A stretch of DNA of 11,745 bases from Chloroflexota bacterium (lineage in GTDB: Bacteria; Chloroflexota; Limnocylindria; Limnocylindrales; CSP1-4): positions 1 to 11,745 of the forward strand of contig JACQEH010000020.1 of NCBI GenBank assembly GCA_016200675.1, written 5' to 3'. The stretch's first letter is position 1. The number at the start of each line of letters is the position of its first letter. The position numbers and the translations under genes were made by a program. Positions 1-6,567 of the stretch are shown piece by piece. Under the pieces are notes generated by a model, which worked only from the letters and a program-made list of their open reading frames with translations, ran no database searches and was not told where the DNA came from.

Positions 1-366
1 AACGTCTTCTGGGGGTGCTCCGCCTACCCGAAGTGCGACTTCACCACGAACCAGGAGCCCCTCGGAGCGCTCCACGACACCGACGACGGGCCCGTGGCGC
101 GGAAGGACGAGGGCGCCATCTGCCTGAAGTGCGGGGCGGCGATCGAGCTGCCGATCGACGGATCGGCGATCGTCGGACGGTCCCTCCCGGGCGGCCCGCC
201 GGACGCGGCGGCGCTCGCCGGCAAGCGCCCCCAACCCAGGGCCGGGCGGGCGACGACCCGTGGCGGCCAACGGACCGGCCGGGGGGCCCGCTCGGGCTCC
301 GGCACCTCGGGTCGCCGGGCGCCGGGTCGGCGCGGCACGGCCGGCGGCGGCAGCCCGGCGGCGTGA
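1..366 (+). CDS. topA: DNA topoisomerase I, C-terminal end (5' truncated by window)
   Basis: Only the last 121 residues of a type IA topoisomerase are present; the catalytic toprim and tyrosine domains lie upstream of the window. The frame is open from base 1 and stops with TGA at 364-366. The fragment begins in a TopA C-terminal zinc-finger repeat (FWGCSAYPKC, Cys6 and Cys12 of the fragment), the usual GCxxYPxC half. A second CxxC (CLKCG, Cys41 and Cys44) follows with no second Cys pair after it, so the last finger looks degenerate. From about residue 75 to the end the chain is Arg/Gly/Ala/Ser-rich and probably disordered, like the basic DNA-binding tails of some other bacterial TopA proteins. 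TopA relaxes negative supercoils. The stop overlaps the GTG of the next gene (GTGA). The family call rests on the zinc-finger style plus the adjacent xer gene, since no catalytic residue is visible. Confidence 0.85.
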   Translation, partial: NVFWGCSAYPKCDFTTNQEPLGALHDTDDGPVARKDEGAICLKCGAAIELPIDGSAIVGRSLPGGPPDAAALAGKRPQPRAGRATTRGGQRTGRGARSGSGTSGRRAPGRRGTAGGGSPAA

Positions 367-1391
367 CCGCCTCCGCGAGCACCCCCGCGGCGCTGCAGCA
401 GTTCCTCCGCAGCCTCGCCGCGCGCGACACCTCCCTGCACACGCAGCGCGCCTACGCGACGGCGGTCGGGGCGTATCTCGGCTGGCTGGCCGAGCGTGGC
501 GTCGACTGGCGCGCGCCGGGCCGGGGCGACCTGCGGGCCTACCTCGCCCGGCTCACGGCGGCCAACGCCAGGACCTCGGTCGCCCAGCGCCTGGCGGCGA
601 TCCGGGCCTTCCACCGGTTCGCCGCCCGGAGCGATCTCGCCGCCGGCGACCCGTGGGGCTCGATCGCCACCCCGCGCCTGCCGCGCCGGCTGCCCCGTGT
701 CCTCGAGATCGAGCAGGTGGAGCGCCTCCTGGGCGTCGTCGACGCGGACCTCCTGGAGGCCGACGGCCGGGGTCTCGCCACGGCGATCGCGATCGCCCTG
801 CGGGACCGGGCCCTGGTCGAGGTCGCCTACGCCGCCGGCCTCCGGATCAGCGAGCTGGCGGCGGCTGACCTCGGATCGCTGGAGCTTCGGCGCGGCGAGC
901 TGCGCGTGCTCGGCAAGGGTCGCAAGGAGCGGATCGGCCTGCTCGGCCGGCCGGCCAGGGCGGCTCTGACCGCGTACCTCGAGGACGGCCGGCCGGCCCT
1001 CCTCGCCATCCGTCGCAGCCCGGGCCCGGACCCCGCAGCGATCTTCCTGAACCATCGCGGCGAGGCCCTTGGCGTGCGCGGCCTGCGCGGCCGCATCGAT
1101 CGCCTGTGCCGCCTGGCGGGGCTCCCGGCGGGCGTCTCGCCGCACACCCTTCGCCACTCGTTCGCGACCCATCTCCTCGACGGCGGCGCGGATCTCCGGG
1201 TGGTCCAGGAGTTGCTCGGCCACGAGAGTCTGGCCACGACGCAGGTCTACACGCATGTCTCGCCGGCGCGCCTTCAGGCAGCCTACCGGGCCGCCCACCC
1301 GCGAGCCGGCGCACGAGCCGTGCAGGCGACCCCGGGCCCGCTGGTCGCGGCCGTTTCGCCGGCGCGGGGGCATCCGGGCGCGGGCGCATGA
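363..1391 (+). CDS. xerC: Site-specific tyrosine recombinase, XerC/XerD type
   Basis: 342-residue protein starting at GTG 363, which overlaps the topA stop. The frame is open further upstream, but that part is only topA read out of frame, and the N-terminus from 363 fits the family (a SAM-like core-binding domain from about residue 8 to 90). The catalytic domain has the full set of tyrosine recombinase residues in normal spacing: Arg161 (GLRISEL), Lys185 (GKGRKER), His261 and Arg264 (HTLRHSF), His287 (LLGHES) and Tyr296 (VYTHV). Such enzymes resolve chromosome dimers at dif during division. Length is slightly above the usual ~300 because of a longer segment before the catalytic Arg and about 25 Ala/Pro/Gly-rich residues after the usual end. 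A gene next to topA is usually xerC in Firmicutes, but XerC and XerD cannot be separated by reading alone. No att sites or phage genes accompany it, so a chromosomal Xer is more likely than an integrase. Confidence 0.9.
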   Translation: MTASASTPAALQQFLRSLAARDTSLHTQRAYATAVGAYLGWLAERGVDWRAPGRGDLRAYLARLTAANARTSVAQRLAAIRAFHRFAARSDLAAGDPWGSIATPRLPRRLPRVLEIEQVERLLGVVDADLLEADGRGLATAIAIALRDRALVEVAYAAGLRISELAAADLGSLELRRGELRVLGKGRKERIGLLGRPARAALTAYLEDGRPALLAIRRSPGPDPAAIFLNHRGEALGVRGLRGRIDRLCRLAGLPAGVSPHTLRHSFATHLLDGGADLRVVQELLGHESLATTQVYTHVSPARLQAAYRAAHPRAGARAVQATPGPLVAAVSPARGHPGAGA

Positions 1392-2977
1392 CCACGACCG
1401 ATCAGGCCGCCCGAGCATCGGGGCTCGTCCGAGCCGGGCTCCTCCTCTCGGGCGCCTTCCTCGTGTCGCGCCTGCTCGGCTACCTCAGGACCGTCGCTCT
1501 TGGAGCGACCTTCGGCGCCGGCCCGGACCTCGACTCGTTCTTCGCGGCCTTCCGCCTCCCGGACCTCATTTTCCAGGTCGTCGCAGCGGGGGCCATGGGC
1601 TCGGCGCTCATTCCCATCCTGGCGGGCCTGTTCGCCACGGGGGAGCGGGCACACGCCTGGCGGGTCGTCGCGACGGTCGCGAACCTGCTCCTCGTCGCCC
1701 TGTCCGCCCTGGCCGTGGTGGCCTTCGTGACGGCGCCCCTGCTCGTGCGGGTGCTCGCGCCCGGCTTCGACGAGGCGGGACTGGAGAGGACCACCGACCT
1801 GACGCGGATCATGCTCGCCGCCCCGGTGCTGCTGGCCCTCGGGGCGGTCGCCACCAGCGCGCTTAATGCCGAAGGCCGGTTCACGGTCGCCGCCCTCGCC
1901 CCGATCGTCTACAACGTCGCGATCATCGGCGGGGCGCTGCTGCTGGGGCCGAGCATGGGCGTGACCGGCCTCGCGATCGGCGTCGTCGTCGGGGCGTTCG
2001 GGCACCTCGCGATCCACCTGCCCGCCCTCCTCGGCCTGGGCTTCCGGCCCGCCCTCCGGATCGATCTCCAGGACCCCGCCGCGCGTCGGGTCCTGCGCCT
2101 CCTGGGACCTCGAGCGCTGGGCCTCGGGGCCTCGCAATTCACGTTCATAGTCATGACCGCGCTGGCGTCGGGCCTCGGTGCGGGCGCCGTGTCGGCCTAT
2201 TCGATCGCCTTCGCCCTCCTCCAGATCCCCATCGGCCTGGTCGGCGTGCCTCTCGGGATCGTGATCTTCCCGTCGATCTCCAGGGAGCATGCCGTCGGGG
2301 CGATCGATTCCTATGTCGCCCTCGTGACACGCTCGGTCCGCCTCCTCGTCTTCGCGATGATCCCGATCACGGCCATCGGCATCGCCCTGCGGACGCCGAT
2401 CGTGGAGCTCCTCTTCGGCTACGGCAAGTTCGACGCTGCCGACATCGATCGCACGGCCGCGACCCTGGCGGCGTTCCTCCTGGGCCTGGCGGCCCATGCC
2501 GCCATCGCCGTCCTTGCCCGCGCCTTCTATGCCCGGCAGGACACCCGCACGCCGGTCGCCGCGGCGATCCTGGCGGTCGTGGTCAACACCGCCCTCGGGA
2601 TCTTGTTCGTGGGGCCCTTCGGGCTCCCGGGCCTGGCCCTCGCCATCGCGATCGCGGCCTGGCTGGAGGCGGCCTACCTGCTGGTCGCGCTGGGTCGCCA
2701 CGTCCCGTCCTTCGAGCCGCGGTCGATCATCCGGGTCCTCGTCGAGGCGATCGTCGCGGGCGCCGTTGCAGCCGGCGTGGCGGTGCTGGCCGCCGCCGTC
2801 CTCGTGCATTGGATCGACCTCGGCTCCGGGAAGATCGTGATCCTGGCAGGGACATCGATCGCGACTGCCCTGGGCGGCGTGGCATTCGTGCTCGTCGCGC
2901 TCGTCCTGCGCATCCCCGAGCTGCCCTCGATCGTCGGCCTCGTGACCGACCAGTTCCGACGCCGGGCCCAGTCGTGA
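1388..2977 (+). CDS. murJ: Lipid II flippase MurJ (MviN family)
   Basis: 529-residue very hydrophobic membrane protein of the MOP superfamily, close to the family's usual 510-530 residues, with about 14 membrane segments expected. It moves lipid-linked peptidoglycan precursor from the inner to the outer face of the membrane. Family features visible: SRLLGYLRTVALGATFGAG near residue 25 (the conserved Arg pair of TM1), the D-x-F-F-A-A-F-R-L-P-D segment of TM2, the AAGAMGSALIPIL segment, and the mid-protein GVPLGIVIFPSISR stretch. At the place where the E. coli protein has an essential Arg (RRIFAEG) this one has Phe-Gln (FQVVAAG); from memory this form is common outside Proteobacteria. ATG 1388 overlaps the xer stop (ATGA), and only a weak G-rich stretch precedes it, so translation is probably coupled to xer. 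The frame is open upstream to 1106, but that part is a shadow of xer. The stop overlaps the next GTG. Confidence 0.92.
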   Translation: MTTTDQAARASGLVRAGLLLSGAFLVSRLLGYLRTVALGATFGAGPDLDSFFAAFRLPDLIFQVVAAGAMGSALIPILAGLFATGERAHAWRVVATVANLLLVALSALAVVAFVTAPLLVRVLAPGFDEAGLERTTDLTRIMLAAPVLLALGAVATSALNAEGRFTVAALAPIVYNVAIIGGALLLGPSMGVTGLAIGVVVGAFGHLAIHLPALLGLGFRPALRIDLQDPAARRVLRLLGPRALGLGASQFTFIVMTALASGLGAGAVSAYSIAFALLQIPIGLVGVPLGIVIFPSISREHAVGAIDSYVALVTRSVRLLVFAMIPITAIGIALRTPIVELLFGYGKFDAADIDRTAATLAAFLLGLAAHAAIAVLARAFYARQDTRTPVAAAILAVVVNTALGILFVGPFGLPGLALAIAIAAWLEAAYLLVALGRHVPSFEPRSIIRVLVEAIVAGAVAAGVAVLAAAVLVHWIDLGSGKIVILAGTSIATALGGVAFVLVALVLRIPELPSIVGLVTDQFRRRAQS

Positions 2978-4080
2978 ACGGCCGGCGTCCAGGCGGCGAG
3001 GAACCCGCGGGCGCCGGGGCCGCGTGGGATGAATTCGTGCAGGCGTCGGAGCCGGGCTCCTACCTCCAGCTCCGGGCATGGGCAGAGGTCAAGCGCGTCA
3101 ACGGCTGGTCCAGCCTCGACGTCCTCGCCGAGGCACCGGGCGCTCCCATCGGCGCCCAGGTCCTGCTCCGCCGGCCCCGGCCCCTGCCGTGGGCCTTCGC
3201 CTACGCGCCGCGTGGTCCCGTGACCGCCGCCTGGCGGCCCGATGCCGTGGCGCCCTTCACGGCGGCCGCTCGCGAGACGCTGTCCGCCGCGGGCCGGGTG
3301 TCCCACGTCCGGATCGACCCCGAGGTCGAGTCCGACGGGCCGCTTGACACCGGCGGATCGCTCCGAGCGGCCCTCCGCGCCGCGGGGTGGCGGCCGGCAC
3401 CGGCGATCCAGCCGGCCTCGACCCGGCTCATCGACCTCACGGCCGACGAGCGGGCGCTCTGGGGCGACCTGCGCAAGAAGTGGCGGCAGTACGTGAACCG
3501 GGCCCGCGCCGTCGGCGTCACGGTCACGGAGGCGGGCGAGGACGAGCTGCCGATCTTCTACGAGATCTACCGCGAGACAGCCGCCCGGGCCGGCTTCCTG
3601 ATCCGGACGGAGGCCGCCTATCGGAGCATCTGGCGCGCCTATGACCGGCAGGGGCTGGCACGGCTCCTCCTTGCCCGGCTCGCCGACGGCACGCCCGTCG
3701 CCTCCCTCTTCCTCGTCCGGTCCGGCGGGCGCGTCGTCGAGCCGTACGGCGGCATGACCCAGGCGGGTGCGGACTCACGAGCCAACTACCTCCTGAAGTG
3801 GGAGGCCATCGCCTCGTCCCGCGCGGCCGGGGCGCACACCTACGACCTGTGGGGCCTGGCGCATCCCGGAATCGCCCACTTCAAGGCCGGCTTCGGTGGT
3901 CGCGAGGTTCGCTACGTCGGAGCCTGGGACCTCGTCCTGGACCGACTCGGACGCTCCGTCTATGGGCTGGCCCAGCGGGCCCGGGTGGTGGCCGCCCGCC
4001 GCCGCCACGGACTCGGGAGCGGGGTGATGCCGGCTCCGGGCACCGGCGCCGAGGGCGGCGGTGAGGCAGGCGACGGATGA
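2974..4080 (+). CDS. FemX/FemAB-family peptidoglycan bridge aminoacyltransferase, copy 1
   Basis: 368 residues from GTG 2974, overlapping the murJ stop (GTGA). The family consists of two GNAT-like lobes and uses aminoacyl-tRNA to add amino acids to the third residue of the peptidoglycan stem peptide, on lipid II or its UDP precursor. Visible family signs: an N-terminal lobe with SYLQLRAWAEVK near residue 30, the RKKWRQYVNRARAVGV segment near 167-182, the YEIYRETAARAGF helix, and the strongest hallmark near the C-terminus, YDLWGL (290-295) followed by HFKAGFGG (302-309) with the conserved Lys304. There is no long coiled-coil arm of the kind seen in staphylococcal FemA/FemB, so it resembles short single-residue FemX enzymes. 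The amino acid added cannot be read. It is followed by a second FemX-like gene with a 4-nt overlap, and lies between murJ and murE. The last ~20 residues are Gly/Ala-rich. Family call strong, exact substrate unknown. Confidence 0.87.
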   Translation: MNGRRPGGEEPAGAGAAWDEFVQASEPGSYLQLRAWAEVKRVNGWSSLDVLAEAPGAPIGAQVLLRRPRPLPWAFAYAPRGPVTAAWRPDAVAPFTAAARETLSAAGRVSHVRIDPEVESDGPLDTGGSLRAALRAAGWRPAPAIQPASTRLIDLTADERALWGDLRKKWRQYVNRARAVGVTVTEAGEDELPIFYEIYRETAARAGFLIRTEAAYRSIWRAYDRQGLARLLLARLADGTPVASLFLVRSGGRVVEPYGGMTQAGADSRANYLLKWEAIASSRAAGAHTYDLWGLAHPGIAHFKAGFGGREVRYVGAWDLVLDRLGRSVYGLAQRARVVAARRRHGLGSGVMPAPGTGAEGGGEAGDG

Positions 4081-5192
4081 TGGAGGTCCGGGAAGCCAAC
4101 CCCCGCGAGCTCGAGGCGTGGGATGACCTGACGGTCCATCCCGGCGGCGGCCACGTCCTCCAGTCGATGGCCTGGGCCTGCCACCGGGCGGCGACGGGCT
4201 GGCGCCCGCACCACCTGATCCTTGCCGACGGCTCGGCCGTGCTCGCGCTCGAGCGACCGTGGCCGCTCCTCGGCGGGTCGAGCGTCTACCTGCCCCGCGG
4301 GCCCATTCCGGCCGGCTCGGCGCCCGCCATGGCCGCGCGGCTCGACGCCGTGACCGCCTGGCTGCGAGCCCGCGGCGCCGATGTCGTCGCCTCCGACGCG
4401 GAGGTCCCGGCCGCGACCGGTTATCCCGCGCTGCTCCGCGACATCGGGTACGGGTCGATCGAGGAGATCCAGCCGTCGCGTCATCGCTATTCCCTGGGGC
4501 TCGGTCACGGCGCCGACGCCGAGGCCGTCTTCGGGGCCATCGGCAGGTCGACGCGCCAGCGGATCCGGGCCGCGGAACGGGCCGGGACGCGGATCGTCCG
4601 GCACGACCGCTCGACGGTGGGCGGCGAGGACGGACGCGGCGCGGATCCCGGACCCGGGTTCGAGATGCCCGCTGAGCCATTGGCCGAGGCCCTCGATCGC
4701 TTCTACGACCTGCTCCTCCATACCGGTGAGCGGCGGCACTTCTCGTTCGGTCCGCGGGCGTCGTTCCTGCGCTGGTGGCAGGCCGCCCACGACGCCGGCC
4801 ACCTGGCCCTCCTCGAGGCGCGCGCGGCCGATGGAACGGCGCTCGCCGGGCTCGTCCTCTATCGCCACGGCGGCCGCCTCTCCACGGTCCACTCCGCCGA
4901 CGACGCGACGACGCGCCGAGCACACCCGGGGGCACTCCACCTCCTGCGCTGGCGGGCCATCGAGCTCGCCATCCACGAAGGCTGCGCCGAGATGGACCTG
5001 GGCGGGGTTGACGTCCCCGGGGCCCGCCACGAGCCGCGGCCCGGCGACGCGACCTACGGCCTGGCCGAGCACAAGCGTGCCTTCGGCGCGACCTGGCTCG
5101 AGCTCAGCGGGGCCCATGAGCGCGTCCTGCGACCGGGCCACTATCGGATCGGCCGAGCCCTCGCCCGGACGCGTCGGATGATCGGCCGATGA
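4077..5192 (+). CDS. FemX/FemAB-family aminoacyltransferase, copy 2 (diverged)
   Basis: 371 residues; ATG 4077 overlaps the copy 1 stop (ATGA). A second ATG at 4080 is equally possible, giving one residue less. A weak AGG lies 6 nt upstream. Layout parallels copy 1: HVLQSMAWACHR (about 25-36), an STRQRIRAAERAGTRIV segment (158-174) matching the KWRQYVNRAR segment, an FYDLLLHTGERRHFSF helix, and the C-terminal MDLGGVDVPG then GLAEHKRAFGA (328-338) with Lys333 at the place of the FKxGFGG lysine. The last motif departs from consensus (HKRAFGA instead of FKxGFGG). An extra Gly/Asp-rich loop sits at about 177-198. It may add the second bridge residue after copy 1, as in FemA/FemB or MurM/MurN pairs; alternatively it has another acceptor. 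It is directly followed by murE with overlap. Family call good, partner role inferred. Confidence 0.8.
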   Translation: MMEVREANPRELEAWDDLTVHPGGGHVLQSMAWACHRAATGWRPHHLILADGSAVLALERPWPLLGGSSVYLPRGPIPAGSAPAMAARLDAVTAWLRARGADVVASDAEVPAATGYPALLRDIGYGSIEEIQPSRHRYSLGLGHGADAEAVFGAIGRSTRQRIRAAERAGTRIVRHDRSTVGGEDGRGADPGPGFEMPAEPLAEALDRFYDLLLHTGERRHFSFGPRASFLRWWQAAHDAGHLALLEARAADGTALAGLVLYRHGGRLSTVHSADDATTRRAHPGALHLLRWRAIELAIHEGCAEMDLGGVDVPGARHEPRPGDATYGLAEHKRAFGATWLELSGAHERVLRPGHYRIGRALARTRRMIGR

Positions 5193-6546
5193 TGGCCACG
5201 ATCGCCTCGCTCGTGGCGGCCGCCGAGCCGCGCGAGCCGCGGGACCTCGGCGACCTCGTGGAGCGGCTGCGACAGATCGATCCGGCGGCGCGCCTGCAGC
5301 TGCCGCCGGGCGCGAGCGCCTCGACCGGCGCCGCGACCGGGCCGGAGATCCGCGGCGTCACGAGCGATTCGCGACAGGCCGTCCCCGGCAGCCTCTTCGT
5401 GGCCGTGCCCGGCTTCCACGTCGACGGTGCGTCCTTCGCGGCGCAGGCCGTGGAATCGGGTGCGGGCGCGGTCATGGCCGAGCGGCCGCTCCCGGAGCTC
5501 GGCGTGCCCCAGGTCGTCGTGACCGACGCCCGTCGCTCGCTGGCCGAGGCCGCCGCCTGGTGGTACGGGGATCCCTCCCGTAGCCTCGGCGTGATCGGCG
5601 TCACGGGCACCGACGGCAAGACCACGACGAGCTTCCTGGCGGAGGCGGCCCTCGCCGCCGCTGGCCTGCGGACGGGGCTCCTGGGGACCGTCGCGACCCA
5701 GATCGGCGGCCTCCGCGAACGGAACGCCGCGCATGCCACGACGCCCGAGGCACCCTGGCTCCAGGCGGTCCTCCGGGCGATGGTCGCGGCGGGCGACGCG
5801 GCGGCCATCATCGAGACCACGTCGCACGGGCTGGCCCTCGACCGGGTGGCTGCGATCGCCTACGACGTCGCGGTCTTCACCAACCTGACACACGAGCACC
5901 TGGAGCTGCACGGCACGTTCGAAGCCTATCGGGCGGCCAAGCTCCGCCTGTTCGAGGGGCTCGCCGTCGGGGCGGGAAACGCCGCCAAGCCGGCGGTCGC
6001 GTGGCCGCGCACGGGGATCGTCAACGCCGACGACCCGTCGGCCGCGTTCTTCGAGGGCGCCACGCGGGCGGCCGGCGCGGGGAGCATCACCTTCGGCCGC
6101 CACCCCGACGCGGATGTCCGCCTGCTCGATGTCGTGGACGATCAGGGGCGGCTCCTCGTCCAGTACCGGGCGCAGGGTCGTGAGCAGGCGATCCGGCTGC
6201 GCCTGGCGGGCCGCTTCAACGCCCACAACGCCCTCGCGGTCGTCGCCATCGGTCTGGCCCTTGAGCTCGACGAGGCGGCGGTCCGGGCCGGCCTCGAATC
6301 GGCCGCGGCGGTTCCGGGCCGGATGGAACGCGTGGAGGCCGGCCAGCCGTTCGCGGTCGTCATCGACTACGCCCACACACCGGCCTCGCTGGGAGGGAGG
6401 CCTTCGAGCGAGCCCGCCCGGGCGACGTGGTCCTGCTGGCGGGCAAGGGCCACGAGACGACGATCCTCCATGCGGACCAGGCCGAGCCATGGGACGAACT
6501 GGGCGAAGCTCGGGCCGCCCTCGCGGACCTGGGCTGGCGCGCCTGA
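5189..6546 (+). pseudogene. murE: UDP-MurNAc-tripeptide synthetase MurE with internal deletion and frameshift
   Basis: MurE is an ATP-dependent cytoplasmic ligase that adds the third residue (meso-DAP, Lys or Orn) to UDP-MurNAc-L-Ala-D-Glu. ATG 5189 overlaps the upstream stop (a second ATG is at 5192). Residues 1-401 read as normal MurE: GVTSDSRQ in the UDP-binding domain, P-loop GTDGKTTT with Lys144, ETTSHGL (Glu209, His213), YRAAKLRLF with the presumed carbamylated Lys251, GRFNAHN, and IDYAHTPASL. After Leu401 (6389-6391) the frame becomes meaningless, while another frame from about 6394 to 6546 encodes the real MurE C-terminus (REAFERARPGDVVLLAGKGHE and on to DLGWRA). By family layout some 80-90 residues are absent between, including the GGDRDxxKRPxM and DNPR-type regions. 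The product should be inactive if the sequence is right. The original frame stays open to 6652, so an automatic call would give a misleading 487-residue protein. Third-residue specificity cannot be read. Confidence 0.85.
6389..6402 (+). other. murE deletion/frameshift junction
   Basis: The left side reads in one frame up to CTG (Leu, end of HTPASL). The right side reads in the frame one base earlier, from AGG-GAG-GCC-TTC (REAF). The join is a short G/A-rich stretch (gggagggagg, 6391-6400), so the exact breakpoint cannot be fixed. A deletion whose length is not a multiple of three explains both the lost residues and the frame change. It may be a true mutation or an assembly error. Confidence 0.75.
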
Positions 6547-6551
6547 CCCCG

Positions 6552-6567
6552 CGGTAGACTGCGACCG
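6552..6567 (+). promoter_or_regulatory. Probable -10 box of a leaderless promoter before rel
   Basis: TAGACT at 6555-6560 ends exactly 7 nt before the rel ATG at 6568, which would place the transcription start at or next to the A of the start codon. It lies 8 nt after the murE stop, there is no Shine-Dalgarno sequence, and the 12-nt block cggtagactgcg (6552-6563) recurs before hisS. No convincing -35 hexamer is visible. TANNNT boxes next to start codons are a known mark of leaderless genes in high-GC and Deinococcus/Actinobacteria-like bacteria. Inference only. Confidence 0.55.

Noticed and set aside
15..362. Upstream extension of the xer frame
   Set aside because: This stretch is topA in another frame, and the Xer N-terminal domain begins just after GTG 363.
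363..1391. Phage or island integrase
   Set aside because: It lies in an overlapping operon with topA and murJ, with no tRNA, att repeats or phage genes nearby; a housekeeping Xer is the simpler reading.
1283..3079. Long - strand frame (598 codons) opposite murJ
   Set aside because: Composition is dominated by R, G, D, E and P, as expected for the reverse complement of a hydrophobic GC-rich membrane protein gene; no family signs.
6389..6402. Programmed ribosomal frameshift in murE
   Set aside because: A frame change alone would not restore the 80-90 missing residues, and no slippery heptamer with a downstream pseudoknot is evident.
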